Source: Hymenobacter gelipurpurascens (GTDB lineage Bacteria > Bacteroidota > Bacteroidia > Cytophagales > Hymenobacteraceae). From it: 64,000 nt of DNA. Location: NCBI RefSeq assembly GCF_900187375.1, contig NZ_FYEW01000002.1, positions 1,302,001 through 1,366,000 on the forward strand, in the 5' to 3' direction. Shown here in pieces: positions 15,790 to 25,700 of the stretch (position 1 is the first letter of the stretch; each line of letters begins with the position of its first letter). Below the pieces are notes generated by a model. That model was not told where the DNA came from and did not search any database. It saw only the letters and a program-made list of their open reading frames with translations. A program made the translations under genes and the position numbers.

Positions 15790-17058
15790 ATGCGTATGTC
15801 TTCTTCTGCTCCCATCGTAATTATTGGCGCCGGCGTGGCCGGTCTGGCCTGCGCCTGCTACCTCCACCGGGCTGGCCGCCGCGTACTGGTGCTGGAAGCC
15901 AGTGATGCCGTGGGCGGTCGGGTCCGGACGGACATAACGCCCGAGGGCTTCCGGCTCGATCGGGGCTTCCAAGTGCTCCTGACCAAGTATCCTGAGGTGC
16001 AGCGGCTCATGGACTATGGCGCCCTGAATCTAAAAGCCTTCCGCTCAGGAGCCGTTATTCGGCTGGTCGATGGCCGGGAAACTACCGTGCAGAACCCCTT
16101 GCAGAAGCCCACGGCCGCTTTTACCTCTCTGCTTTCGCCCATTGGCACGCTGGAAGATAAGCTTCGCATCCTGAGCCTTACGCATCATGTAGGCCGGTAT
16201 TCCAGCGAGCAGCTCATCAGCCGCAACACCACCAACGCCCAGGATACCGTGACTTTTCTGCGAGAATATGGCTGGAGCGAACAGATCATCAACAACTTCT
16301 TCCGCCCGTTTTTTGGCGGCGTGTACCTTGATCGGGGCCTGAGCACGGCCGCCAATTTCTTCGAGTTTGTATTTCAGCAGTTTGCCCAAGGCGAAGCCGT
16401 GGTGCCGGCCCTGGGCATACAGCAGATTCCGGAGCAGCTGGCCCAGCGCCTGCCCGCCGGCACGGTGCGCCTGAATTCGCCCGTCGATGCCATCGTAGGC
16501 CACACCGTGCGCCTCTGGACCGATGAAACCATTGAAGCCGCCGCCATTGTGGTAGCCGTGGATGGCGAAGCCGCCAAAAAGCTGCTGACTGCTTCCGAAG
16601 TACCCGAAACGACGTGGCGGCATACCACCTGCACTTACTTTGCTGCCCCCAGTTCGCCGGGCCATCAGGATAAGTTGTTGCGCCTTAATGCGGCCCCAGA
16701 CGCGCTGGCCCACAACGTGAGCTTCTCCTCCGATGTTGCTCCTGACTATGCCCCAACCGGCCAGACGCTGGTTTCCGTCAGCACGCACGGCGAGCATGGC
16801 CTAGGCGAGGAAGCACTTACGGCCCGCTTGCTGCAGGAGCTAACGGATTGGTTTGGGCCAGTAGTAGGCCAGTGGCGCCATTTGCGGACCTACATTATTC
16901 CGCACGCGTTGCCGGTCTATGCCGCCGGCCAGCCCTACCGCCAGTCGTTGAAAGTAGTAGAAGGCCTGTACCGCTGCGGCGACCATACGGCTTACCCGTC
17001 CTTGAACGCTGCTATGGCCACCGGCCGCGAAGTAGCGGAGATGCTGCTGGTGGAGTAG
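15790..17058 (+). CDS. FAD-dependent amine oxidase-like oxidoreductase
   Basis: A 422-residue flavoprotein of the amine-oxidase/phytoene-desaturase superfamily. It has the N-terminal dinucleotide loop VIIGAGVAGLACACYLHRAG (residues about 8-27), the 'LEASDAVGGRVRTD' FAD contact and a C-terminal 'GDHTAYPSLNAAMATGREVA' FAD-binding segment. Members act on carotenoids, polyamines or protoporphyrinogen; the sequence does not say which. The organism's carotenoid genes lie 40 kb away, so a pigment role is only a possibility. ATG 15796 is an alternative start. Confidence 0.85.
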   Translation: MRMSSSAPIVIIGAGVAGLACACYLHRAGRRVLVLEASDAVGGRVRTDITPEGFRLDRGFQVLLTKYPEVQRLMDYGALNLKAFRSGAVIRLVDGRETTVQNPLQKPTAAFTSLLSPIGTLEDKLRILSLTHHVGRYSSEQLISRNTTNAQDTVTFLREYGWSEQIINNFFRPFFGGVYLDRGLSTAANFFEFVFQQFAQGEAVVPALGIQQIPEQLAQRLPAGTVRLNSPVDAIVGHTVRLWTDETIEAAAIVVAVDGEAAKKLLTASEVPETTWRHTTCTYFAAPSSPGHQDKLLRLNAAPDALAHNVSFSSDVAPDYAPTGQTLVSVSTHGEHGLGEEALTARLLQELTDWFGPVVGQWRHLRTYIIPHALPVYAAGQPYRQSLKVVEGLYRCGDHTAYPSLNAAMATGREVAEMLLVE

Positions 17059-17098
17059 GACTTCAAAAAACCTGTTTATCAAACGACGCAAACAGCAC

Positions 17099-17193
17099 GT
17101 CATCCTGACGAAGGAAGGATCTTCTCATGCTGAAACGGCGCTTTCTAGGCCAGTCGTTCTAACGTGAAAAGATCCTTCCTTCGTCAGGATGAC
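17099..17193. repeat. GTCAT-family inverted repeat, 25-nt arms
   Basis: Arms 17099-17123 and 17169-17193 are perfect complements (GTCATCCTGACGAAGGAAGG at the outside). The loop holds a copy of TAGGCCAGT. It separates the convergent oxidoreductase and exonuclease genes and may act as a terminator for both. Confidence 0.9.
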
Positions 17194-17233
17194 GCGTGCT
17201 TATTGGGTCAAACCTACGTGGTTAGTAGCTGAA

Positions 17234-18004
17234 TCAGCTCATAAACTCCACCACTGCCGGGCAATGATCGGAATGAATGACGTCGCGGAGCAGATGAGCC
17301 TCCTGTACGCGGGGCGCTAAATCTTTGTCTACTAACAGATGATCCAGGCGCCAGCCCACATTGCGGGCGCGGGCACCGGCGCGATACGTCCACCAGGAGT
17401 AGTGGCCTACGGCGTCGCCGTGGTGATGACGGAAGGTATCCACGAAGCCATCCTCCAGAAAATCGGCAAACCATTTTCGCTCCTCGGGCGTGAAGCCGGG
17501 GCTTTGCTGGTTGGCCTTGGGGTTGTGCAGATCGATGTCGCGCTGGCAGCAGTTGAAGTCGCCTCCAATGACCAGGGGTGGTGCCCCGGCGGCTTGCAGC
17601 TCCCGCACGTAGCGCCGGAAGAAGTGCAGCCACTCTACCTTGAATGCCTGCCGCTCGGGGCCACTCGTGCCAGAAGGCATGTACACGTTCAATACGGAGC
17701 AATCCGGGAAGTCGAGGCGCAAGACCCGGCCTTCGTCATCGTAGAGTGCCGTGCCGCAGCCGTGTACCACGTTCAGGGGCACTTGCTTCGAAAACGTAGC
17801 CACGCCGCTATATCCTGGCTTCTGGGCCGGATGCAGGTAGGCATGGTAGCCCAGCGCCTCAAAACCCGAGACGTTTAGGGGCTCCCGCCCGGCCTTAATC
17901 TCCTGCAGGCACAGCACATCGGGGTCGGCCTCGCGCACCCAGTCCAGCAAGCTCTTGCTCAAGGCTGAGCGCAGCCCGTTGACGTTGTAGGAAATGATTT
18001 TCAT
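17234..18004 (-). CDS. xth: exodeoxyribonuclease III
   Basis: This is an AP endonuclease and 3'-5' exonuclease of base excision repair. Its 256 residues from ATG 18004 match the family length. Motifs present are SYNVNGLRSA at the N-terminus, LQEIKA with the metal Glu, GGDFNCCQRDIDLHNPK with catalytic Asp/Asn, GWRLDHLLV, and the terminal SDHCPAVV His-Asp pair. The in-frame start at 18169 would run through an inverted repeat and is rejected. Confidence 0.95.
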   Translation of the reverse strand: MKIISYNVNGLRSALSKSLLDWVREADPDVLCLQEIKAGREPLNVSGFEALGYHAYLHPAQKPGYSGVATFSKQVPLNVVHGCGTALYDDEGRVLRLDFPDCSVLNVYMPSGTSGPERQAFKVEWLHFFRRYVRELQAAGAPPLVIGGDFNCCQRDIDLHNPKANQQSPGFTPEERKWFADFLEDGFVDTFRHHHGDAVGHYSWWTYRAGARARNVGWRLDHLLVDKDLAPRVQEAHLLRDVIHSDHCPAVVEFMS

Positions 18005-18014
18005 AGAAACACAT

Positions 18015-18117
18015 GCTGTCATTGCGAGCAGAGTAAAGCAATCCTTCCTTCTCGTTGCAAAGGATACTACACCCTGACAAGAAGGAAGGATTGCTTTACT
18101 CTGCTCGCAATGACAGC
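18015..18117. repeat. GTCAT-family inverted repeat, 38-nt arms
   Basis: Arms 18015-18052 and 18080-18117 are perfect complements over 38 nt (GCTGTCATTGCGAGCAGAGT outermost) with a 27-nt loop. It lies between two reverse-strand genes, directly before the exonuclease III start. Confidence 0.92.
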
Positions 18118-18123
18118 TCTTTA

Positions 18124-18486
18124 TTACTCCTCGTTTTCCTGGGCGTCGAAATACTCCAGCACGTGCCACTTCAGCATACGCTCCTGCTCTTTCAGGTTGG
18201 CGAAGGGCACGGGGCGCACGAGGCGGTAATGAGGCCAGCCTTCTTCGTCCACGTTATCAAGCTCATAGAAGCCCGAGTAGCTGAAGATTTTGCAGGTGGC
18301 AATATGCATCAGGTCCTGCTTTTGCTCTTTGGTGAAAGGGCCGGCGCCCTGGCCTAGCTCCTGCACACCAATGAGCAGAAGCAGCGCATTCATGTCGGGC
18401 TTTTTGCCGAACCGTTCGCGCATCAGGTTCATCAGTTCCCACCAGCGCTGCTCAAATTGCGCTTCGGTTTCGTCGGGGTGCAGCAT
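18124..18486 (-). CDS. conserved hypothetical cytoplasmic protein
   Basis: A 120-residue soluble protein without signal or membrane segments. It opens with MLHPDETEAQFEQRWWELMN and has several acidic and aromatic residues, including a 'KIFSYSGFYELDNVDEEGWPHY' stretch. I recognise it only as a small protein of the Cytophagales type without a named domain. It starts 3 nt after the AhpD-like gene ends, so the two are very likely an operon. Function unknown. Confidence 0.75.
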   Translation of the reverse strand: MLHPDETEAQFEQRWWELMNLMRERFGKKPDMNALLLLIGVQELGQGAGPFTKEQKQDLMHIATCKIFSYSGFYELDNVDEEGWPHYRLVRPVPFANLKEQERMLKWHVLEYFDAQENEE

Positions 18487-18489
18487 AGC

Positions 18490-18870
18490 CTAGGCCTGGT
18501 GCTCCGCGTGGATCGGGGCCGGCGTGGCCGACTCTTCCTTCAGCGCCTCCCAGTACTCCACGGCGCGACGGAAGTGTGGAATCACGATGCTGCCCCCGAT
18601 GAGGTTGGCAATGGCAAATACCTCGTACACTTCTTCGTCGGTGAGCTTTTCCTCGTAGCATTTGCCGAGGTGATACTTGATGCAGTCGTCGCAGCGAAGC
18701 ACCATGGAGCAAGCCAGGCCTACGATTTCCTTGGTTTTCACCGACAGCGCACCTTCCTGGTAGGTATTGGTATCGAGGTTGAAAAAGCGCTTGATGACCT
18801 TATTATCGGCCGCCAGGATTTTTTCATTCATCCGTTGGCGGTAATCATTGAATTCAGTGACGAGGCTCAT
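18490..18870 (-). CDS. carboxymuconolactone decarboxylase (AhpD-like) family protein
   Basis: A 126-residue member of the CMD/AhpD family. The thiol redox pair CDDC is followed by IKYH, giving the CxxC-x3-H arrangement used for peroxidase-coupled disulfide chemistry in AhpD. The context 'VKTKEIVGLACSMVLRCDDCIKYH' is characteristic. It probably acts in thiol-peroxide defence, although no ahpC is nearby. It heads a two-gene unit with the hypothetical protein downstream. Confidence 0.88.
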   Translation of the reverse strand: MSLVTEFNDYRQRMNEKILAADNKVIKRFFNLDTNTYQEGALSVKTKEIVGLACSMVLRCDDCIKYHLGKCYEEKLTDEEVYEVFAIANLIGGSIVIPHFRRAVEYWEALKEESATPAPIHAEHQA

Positions 18871-19086
18871 AAGTAGTAGCGAGGTTCGGGTGGAGGAAAG
18901 CCGGCGAAGCAGTCCGGCGCTAGGCCAGTGCTACCGCGCCGTAGCTTTCCGGTGTCGTATTTAAAACTTAAAATTAGGGAGAAGTTCACCAGTACCCTTG
19001 CGCTAAACCACAAGATGCTGGCCTACCCAACGTTAGCTGCTCGTATATAGCTCCTTCTGCCTTTATGCAGCTGTTATTGATACGCT

Positions 19087-19791
19087 ATGCCTATCCCTGC
19101 TCTGTTAGCTGATTTTGTTTCTCTGGTATTCCCGCGGGTCTGTTTGGCCTGCGAAGATCCGCTGGCTCGCGGCGAAAACCATATCTGTACCAGCTGCCGG
19201 GCCCAACTTCCTTATACCGACTACCACAAGTTGCCGCCCGCCGAAAACCCATTAGCCCGACGTTTCTGGGGCAGGCTACCGATCAAGCATGCTCTGAGCT
19301 ACGTACGATTTCTGCGCCGAGGCCGCGTGCAGCACTTGTTACACCAGCTCAAATACCAGGGCCAGCAGGACGTAGGCCGGGTGCTGGGCCGGTGGTTTGG
19401 GCAGGAGCTGACGGAAGCCGGTTTCCAGGCCGAGTTTGACCTTATTGTGCCCGTGCCGCTGCATGCCCGGAAGCTGGCCCAACGTGGCTACAACCAAGCC
19501 GATAGCTTTGCGGAAGGCCTATCGACTGGCCTAGGCCTGCCGTGGCACGCTTCTGCTTTGCGCCGTACCGCTCACACTACTTCGCAAACCCGAAAAAACC
19601 GTCTGCAACGCTGGCAAAATGTGGCGTCTGTGTTTGAAGTGGCTGATGTAGCAGCCGTGCAAGGCCAGCGTGTGCTCCTCGTGGATGATGTGCTGACTAC
19701 CGGAGCCACCCTGGAGGCCTGCGCGGCGGTGCTCCTAGCGGCTGGTGCTTCCGAGGTCAGCATTGCCACCATTGCCACCGCCGACCGCTAG
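19087..19791 (+). CDS. comF: ComF family phosphoribosyltransferase-like protein
   Basis: A 234-residue protein with the ComF layout. An N-terminal four-cysteine zinc site (CLACED and CTSCRAQ, residues about 18-40) is followed by a PRTase domain with the PRPP loop VLLVDDVLTTGATL and 'LAQRGYNQADSFAEGL'. ComF proteins are needed for DNA uptake in naturally competent bacteria and are widespread elsewhere. It is single and convergent with the GldJ-like gene across a shared terminator. Confidence 0.92.
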   Translation: MPIPALLADFVSLVFPRVCLACEDPLARGENHICTSCRAQLPYTDYHKLPPAENPLARRFWGRLPIKHALSYVRFLRRGRVQHLLHQLKYQGQQDVGRVLGRWFGQELTEAGFQAEFDLIVPVPLHARKLAQRGYNQADSFAEGLSTGLGLPWHASALRRTAHTTSQTRKNRLQRWQNVASVFEVADVAAVQGQRVLLVDDVLTTGATLEACAAVLLAAGASEVSIATIATADR

Positions 19792-19794
19792 GGC

Positions 19795-20016
19795 CACGGA
19801 TTGAAACGGACTCGTCGGATTTCACGGATGCGCCGCAGCTTGGATCGCAGTCCAGAGTCCGAGGCTTCTATCCACAGACTATCTGACGACAAACACTTTT
19901 AGCCCTTTGCTGTATCTGCTGATATTCCAATAAAAAAGCCACCTCGTAGAAGGTGGCTTTTTTATTGATTTAAAGAACGAAATCCGTGAAATCCAACGAA
20001 TTCGTTTCAATCCGTG
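19795..20016. repeat. long-spaced inverted repeat around a terminator
   Basis: Arms of 34 nt (19795-19828, CACGGATTGAAACGGACTCG at the outside, and 19983-20016) are complementary with about four mismatches. They bracket about 154 nt that include the terminator at 19930-19965. The arm sequence (ATTGAAACG, GGATTTCACGGA) is unrelated to the GTCAT family. The right arm abuts the stop codon of the GldJ-like gene. Confidence 0.8.
19930..19965. terminator. bidirectional terminator comF / gldJ-like
   Basis: A 15-bp stem ATAAAAAAGCCACCT / AGGTGGCTTTTTTAT around the loop CGTAGA gives a T-run in either direction. It ends both convergent genes. Confidence 0.9.
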
Positions 20017-20019
20017 ATT

Positions 20020-21297
20020 CTAGCGGTTAGAACCGGCGTTGATCATGGCGCAACGGAAACCGATAGTAGCGGTAGCCGAGTCTTCAGCCATGAAGCGGCG
20101 CGTACCAGGCGAGAGCCAGTAGGCCACATCGCGCCAAGAGCCACCTTTGTAAACACGAACGTGGTCATCGATGAGCGACTGGTAACCACCTTTACCCAAA
20201 GAGTTGGGATTCTTGTCGTATTTCTCGGAAGGGTCAAGGAAGCCGTTGCGGCGGAAGGGGTTCAGGTCTTCCACATCTTCAAACGACAGCGGACGATAAA
20301 TGTCCTGCACCCACTCGTTTACGTTGCCGGCCATGTTGTACAGGCCATAATCGTTTGGAGCGTAGGCATACACATACTCCGTAATCATGGCGCCGTCGTT
20401 CAGCGAGCCAGCAATACCGGCGTAGTCGCCGCGGCCGCGCTTGAAGTTGGCCAGGAACTGACCCATCTTCTTGCCATAGGGATTCCGCACCTGGCGGCCA
20501 TCCCATGGGTAAATGCGCTTGTTCTCCTGGTTTTCGTTACCAGTTTCTTGAGTACCAATCAGAGCCTGAGCAGCGTACTCCCATTCAGCCTCGGTGGGCA
20601 GACGGTAGTTCGGGAGCGTGTTACCGTTTTCGATAGCCACTTTCGCTTTGCCACCATCATCAGAAGTGCCTTCAGCGGCGTCGCCGGCATCAGACTTTTT
20701 CTTACGCTTGAACAGGCCACCGCCGCTGCTGCTACCACCATCTTCGCTGTCACCAGCCAGACGTTCGTTCACTTTAGCTGTACGCCAGGTGCAATAGTCG
20801 TTGGCCTGCAGCCAGCTAACACCCACTACCGGGAAATAGCGGAAGCCGGGATAACGCAAGTAGTAATCTACATAAGGGTCGTTGAACGACAGCTCACGCG
20901 CCCACACCGTCGTGTCGGGCAGCGCCGACAGGTAGAACTCCTCAGCAGAGTCTTTGCGTACGAAGTGGAGGTATTCGAGCCAGTGGATGTTCGCTACTTC
21001 GGCTTCGTCCATGTAGAACGAGGCCAGCGTAACGGTACGCTCCAGGTTGTCGTGGGTCATGGCTACGTCCTCTTCAGCCGAGCCCAACACCGTGCGCCCA
21101 CCTTCGATAAACACCAGACCGGGACCATCCGGCATGTTTTGGTAGTCCGCTACTTTCATTCCTTCCTCGGTATTGTACTCAATGCCCGTGGTGGAGCTGT
21201 ACTTACCGGGTTTCTGGGCGGTGGGCGGACCGCCTTTGCAGGCCGCCAGCGCGCAGGCGCCAACTACAGCAAAGCGCAGGTACTTGGAGAAATTCAT
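20020..21297 (-). CDS. gldJ: GldJ-like SUMF1-domain lipoprotein (gliding / T9SS)
   Basis: A 425-residue lipoprotein from ATG 21297 with lipobox LAAC near residue 20. After a short linker with 'SSTTGIEYNTEEGMKV', a formylglycine-generating-enzyme-like (SUMF1) domain starts at 'GPGLVFIEGGRTVLGS' and ends in 'GFRCAMI'. GldJ and GldK are the two SUMF1-like lipoproteins of the gliding and type IX secretion apparatus. The linker fits GldJ better, and GldJ stabilises other Gld proteins in Flavobacterium. An insertion rich in Gly/Ser/Lys (about residues 175-205) is unusual. The porP/sprF neighbour upstream supports the secretion context. It could be GldK instead. Confidence 0.75.
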   Translation of the reverse strand: MNFSKYLRFAVVGACALAACKGGPPTAQKPGKYSSTTGIEYNTEEGMKVADYQNMPDGPGLVFIEGGRTVLGSAEEDVAMTHDNLERTVTLASFYMDEAEVANIHWLEYLHFVRKDSAEEFYLSALPDTTVWARELSFNDPYVDYYLRYPGFRYFPVVGVSWLQANDYCTWRTAKVNERLAGDSEDGGSSSGGGLFKRKKKSDAGDAAEGTSDDGGKAKVAIENGNTLPNYRLPTEAEWEYAAQALIGTQETGNENQENKRIYPWDGRQVRNPYGKKMGQFLANFKRGRGDYAGIAGSLNDGAMITEYVYAYAPNDYGLYNMAGNVNEWVQDIYRPLSFEDVEDLNPFRRNGFLDPSEKYDKNPNSLGKGGYQSLIDDHVRVYKGGSWRDVAYWLSPGTRRFMAEDSATATIGFRCAMINAGSNR

Positions 21298-21364
21298 GAT
21301 TGAGTTTAAACTACCTGTGAGAAAAGGGTTTAGATAAGGCAAGTTGCTGCAATAATACAACCTT

Positions 21365-22420
21365 TCAGAACGCCGGACAAGGAATTGACGGGTAATTCCG
21401 TCGTTTCAGGCGTCGCCAGGCGGCTTCCAGCGAATCGAACTCCCGAAGGCACAAAGAGATTTCATGGGCACCCCCTAAGTCGGAACTGAACTGGCTCAGA
21501 CTCACATCATAGCTGTACCCCAACCGAAACCCACCTACACTCAGTCCTGCTATGGCCGTTAGCAGCTGCTGAGGGTGCTGAGCGCCCGGTAGCGGGATGC
21601 CCCGATACACAGCTCCCAACGTGATGGGTGTGGCCGTAAAATAGACTCCTGCTTCGGCCCTCTGGGAGCCACCCTGTTGGGTGTAGGAAGCCGTAGGCGA
21701 GAGGCTTATTTCGCGGAACTGCTTGTTAACGTTCGTCTTGAGAAAGTAGTATTTATAGCCTCCCTGAAAATTTAGCCGAACCGGCAGCTTGGCCTGGGTC
21801 ACAAACCCCAGGTCCGGCTGATTTACATGGTGCGCGGAAGCACCCAGCCAAAATCGTTCCGTATAGAGCAAACCACCCAGTCCGGCCGTAAAATAATGTA
21901 CCGGCTGGTAGTCTACTACCTCCAGGGTCTGGTCGCGCACTACTCCATCATCCGAGAGTTGGTCGCCGAAAACCAGGTTGCCGTAGCTCACCCGCTGTAG
22001 GCCGTAGCTCACGGAGGCGCCGCCACTCAAGCTCAGCTGCTCCGTGAGGCGCGCATGGTAAGCATACACACCGCCGGCCTGAAACCGAGTGTACCCGATG
22101 CCGCCGGTACGGTCATAATTTACCAATAGGCCTACGGCGCTGCGCTGGTCCTGGAGGCGGTAGTCGGCGGCAAGTTGGCTGGTTTGGAAGGTGCCGGCCA
22201 GGGTCGGGAATTGGTTGCGGTAGCTGAGCGTGAGGCTGTAATCATCGAGCAAGCCCGCGTAGGCCGGGTTTTGGTACATGCGGTTGGCGTAGGGCTGCGC
22301 GAAGTACAGATCCTGGGCCTGCGTCGCGCCACCACTCCCTAACCCAAGCAAAGCCACGGCCCAGCGCTTGGGCAACGGACGATACAAACACCTGAAAAAG
22401 GACAATAGACGTGGAGGCAT
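21365..22420 (-). CDS. PorP/SprF family type IX secretion membrane protein
   Basis: A 351-residue outer-membrane protein with an N-terminal signal and the typical family opening after cleavage: 'AQDLYFAQPYANRMYQNPAYAGL', the PorP/SprF hallmark. The rest is a run of amphipathic beta strands (VGLLVNYDRTGGIGYT, LGGLLYTERFWLGASAHHVNQPD). In T9SS these proteins anchor PorE or assist secretion of specific adhesins. It is 67 nt upstream of the GldJ-like gene, same strand, so probably cotranscribed. ATG 22441 is an alternative start. Confidence 0.9.
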   Translation of the reverse strand: MPPRLLSFFRCLYRPLPKRWAVALLGLGSGGATQAQDLYFAQPYANRMYQNPAYAGLLDDYSLTLSYRNQFPTLAGTFQTSQLAADYRLQDQRSAVGLLVNYDRTGGIGYTRFQAGGVYAYHARLTEQLSLSGGASVSYGLQRVSYGNLVFGDQLSDDGVVRDQTLEVVDYQPVHYFTAGLGGLLYTERFWLGASAHHVNQPDLGFVTQAKLPVRLNFQGGYKYYFLKTNVNKQFREISLSPTASYTQQGGSQRAEAGVYFTATPITLGAVYRGIPLPGAQHPQQLLTAIAGLSVGGFRLGYSYDVSLSQFSSDLGGAHEISLCLREFDSLEAAWRRLKRRNYPSIPCPAF

Positions 22421-22748
22421 ACAGATTTTTCTAACGCCCAACCCGGCGCTTTGGTACAGCCGCTAGGCCACTTCCTTGCCCTAAAATGGGCAAATCTTTT
22501 CTTTCTACTTGTGCAAACCCGTTAGGCAGTAGTATCCCACGATGCCTCCATACGGCAGCCGCTCTGTGGCCGCACAGGTTCTGCCCTATTTTTGCTGATG
22601 CTTTTGTGCAACGCGCCAAGTGGTTTTCTGCTCCATTAAACGACCAGTAAACTGTTCAGTCAATGTTTGTCGTTTACTTGGTGCGCCGTAGGCCAGTAGC
22701 AGACTGGCCTACGCCTTGGCCTCCCTCGTCTCTTTCCCTTCTATTCCT
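22421..22748. other. intergenic region, divergent porP and AsmA-like gene
   Basis: No coding signal was found. It holds a small hairpin near 22478 (TTGCCC/GGGCAA), an exact plus-strand TAnnTTTG box (TATTTTTG, 22587-22594, no clear -33) that could start the AsmA-like transcript, and a perfect hairpin of two opposed TAGGCCAGT motifs at 22687-22713. Confidence 0.5.
22687..22713. repeat. inverted pair of the TAGGCCAGT motif
   Basis: CGTAGGCCAGT (22687-22697) and ACTGGCCTACG (22703-22713) form a perfect 11-bp stem around AGCAG. It lies 36 nt before the AsmA-like ATG and has no T-run. Confidence 0.8.
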
Positions 22749-25700
22749 ATGCGTAAATTCTTTCTTGGCCTCCTGATTTTTGTGGTGGTGCTGGTGGCGG
22801 CGCTGGCCGCGGCACCGTTCCTGTTCAAGGATAAAATCAGGCAGGCGTTTGATCAGCAGCTGGCCCAGCGCGTGAAAGCCAAAGTGCAGTACGACCCCGG
22901 CAACGTGGACGTGACGCTGCTCAGCACCTTCCCCGACCTCTCCCTGCGCCTGGATCAGCTCCGCATCATTGGGCAGGACTCCTTCTCGCGCGACACCTTG
23001 GCCTACCTGCCCCGCCTCGATGTGGGCCTGGACCTGATGAGCGTTATCAGCGGCGACCAGATCAAGATCAAGAATGTGACGCTGCAGCAGCCCGACCTGA
23101 GCCTGCGCGTGCTCAAGAGTGGCCTAGCCAACTGGGACGTGTTCGTGTCCGACTCCGCGGCCGCCGCTAAGGGGCAAGATACCACGGCCGTGAGCCTCGC
23201 CATTAAAGGCTGGAAGATTGAAGATGGCCACCTGCGCTACGACGACCGCAGCATTCCGTTTGCCATGGAGGCGCGCCACGTAAACCACACCGGCTCCGGC
23301 GACTTCGAGCGCAACGTGTTTGATATGGTGAGCCAGACCACCGCCGAGCAGTTCACCATGAACTACGACGGCATGGACTATATCAGCAAAAAGAAGCTGA
23401 CGGCCGACGTGACGATGGCCATGGATCTGGAGAAGATGCTGTTCACCTTCAAAGACAACAAGGTGCAGCTCAACGACTTTCCGGCCACGTTCCAGGGCAC
23501 CGTAGGCCTGCCCAACGATACCGACATCATCTACGACCTAACGTTTAGGGCCCTGGAAACCGACTTCAAGAACATTCTGAGTCTGGTGCCTGGCGCTTAC
23601 ACCGAACAGTTCAAGGACATGAAAGCCACTGGCAACGTGGCGTTTGATGGCTACTTCAAGGGCGTGCAGAATGAGCTGAAGATGCCCGGCTACGGCGTGA
23701 ATCTGCAGGTGAAAAACGGCATGTTCCAGTACCCTAACCTGCCCCAGGCGGCCCGCAACATCAACGTAGACATGAACGTGGACAACCCCTCGGGCTTCAC
23801 GAACAACATGAAGGTGAACGTAAAGCAGTTTCACCTGGACCTAGGCAGCAACCCCATTGATGGCAATGTAGCCATTGATGGCCTGGAGCCGATGAAAGTA
23901 GATGGGCGCGTGAAAGTCAACGTGGACTTGGCCGAGATGATGAAAGTGTACCCGGTGCAAGACCTGCTGCTGCGCGGCAAGCTGTTCGTGGATGGCACGG
24001 CCCGAGGCATCTACTCCAAAACCCAGATGCCCGTGATTCAGGCCAAGATGAACCTGACCAACGGCTACGTGAAGAGCAAGCAGTTTCCGGCGCCGATTGA
24101 GAACCTGACGCTGAATGGCACCGTCACGAACCCTACGGGCCAGCTCAACGATACCCGCGTGGACATCCCGCAGTTCCGGATGCTACTGGATGGGGAGCCG
24201 CTGGAAGGCCGCGTAGCTACGCAGGGCGTAGACAAAATGCGCTTCGATACCGACGTGAAAGGCGTAGTAGACCTCACCAAGATCACGAAGATTTTCCCGC
24301 TGGAAGGCATGACGGTTACGGGCCGCCTCAGCGGCAACGTGGCCGCCAAAGGCAACATGGCTGATATTGAGGCGGGGCGCTACCAGACGGTGGTAGCCTC
24401 GGGCACCGTGAAAGCCCAGAACGTGACCTACAAGAGCAAGGACTTGCCGCAGGGAATGAAGGTGACGCAGGCCACCGCCACCTTCAACAACGACAAGATT
24501 GTGCTGCAGAACATGACGGGCTTCATGGGTTCGTCGGACATTGCGGCGTCGGGCACTATCTCCAACTATATGGGCTACTTGTTTGTGCCAGGCCAGCCGT
24601 TGCGCGGCAACCTCACGGTGAACAGCAGCCGCTTCAATGTGAATGAGTGGATGGTAGACGAAGTATCGGCTAAGCCCACCGTGGCCGCCAATGGCAAGGC
24701 CCCGGCTACGGCGCAGGGCGTACTCCAGATTCCGAAAGACTTCGATCTGGTGCTGAACTCCACTGTAGGCCAGGTGATTTATGACAACCTCAAGCTCGAC
24801 AACGTGAAGGGTACCGTGACGGTGCGCAACGAAGTAGCCACCCTCAACAACCTCACGTTCAACACTCTCGGCGGTAGCTTTGCTACCAACGGCAGCTATA
24901 GCAGCAAAGACTTGGCGCACCCCAAGTTTGATCTGGGCCTGAACATCAAGAACCTCAACTTCCAGAACGCTTTCAAGGCCTTCAACTCGGTGAAGGTGCT
25001 GGTGCCGCTGGTGAGCAATCTGGAAGGCATTTTCTCGACCAACTTCAACGTGAGCGGCGAGATGGGCCCCGATATGATGCCCAAGTACAGCACGCTCACG
25101 GGCAAAGGCTTATTTGAAATTGTGCGGGCGGCCGTGTCTAACTCGGCGGTGCTGGACAAAATCAGCGCACTCACGCAGTTTCAGGAACTGAAGAAGTTTG
25201 CCGTGGATAACAAGGATGTGGCGGCGGAAATCATCAACGGCAACTTTGTGGTGAAGCCGTTTGACCTGACCGTAGGCCAGATCAAGATGACGGTAGGCGG
25301 CTCCAACAATATCAGCTCGGGTGGCCTAGAGTACATCACGGCCCTGAACGTGCCTACCGGCAAGCTCGGCAATCAACTCAACAGCCAGCTTACGCGCCTC
25401 ACAGGTGTGCAGAACCTACAGGGCACCGACCGCGTGACGCTGGGCCTCAATATTGGCGGCACCGTCACGAACCCCCAAGTGAAACTGACGACCGGCAGCG
25501 TGAAGGCCCAGGCCAAGGATTTGGTAAGCAACATTGTGCAGGCCAAAGTAGACGATGCCAAGCTTAAGCTGCAGGCGCAGGCCAAAGTAGCCCAGGACAG
25601 TTTGCAGCGCGAACTGCAGCGCAAGCAGCAGGAGTTTACGGATAAGGCCAAGCTGGAACTGGACAAAAAACGCCTGGAAGCCCAAAGCAAACTGCAGACC

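Noticed and set aside
18005..18169. N-terminal extension of exonuclease III
   Set aside because: The extension is the translation of an inverted repeat and has no family match.
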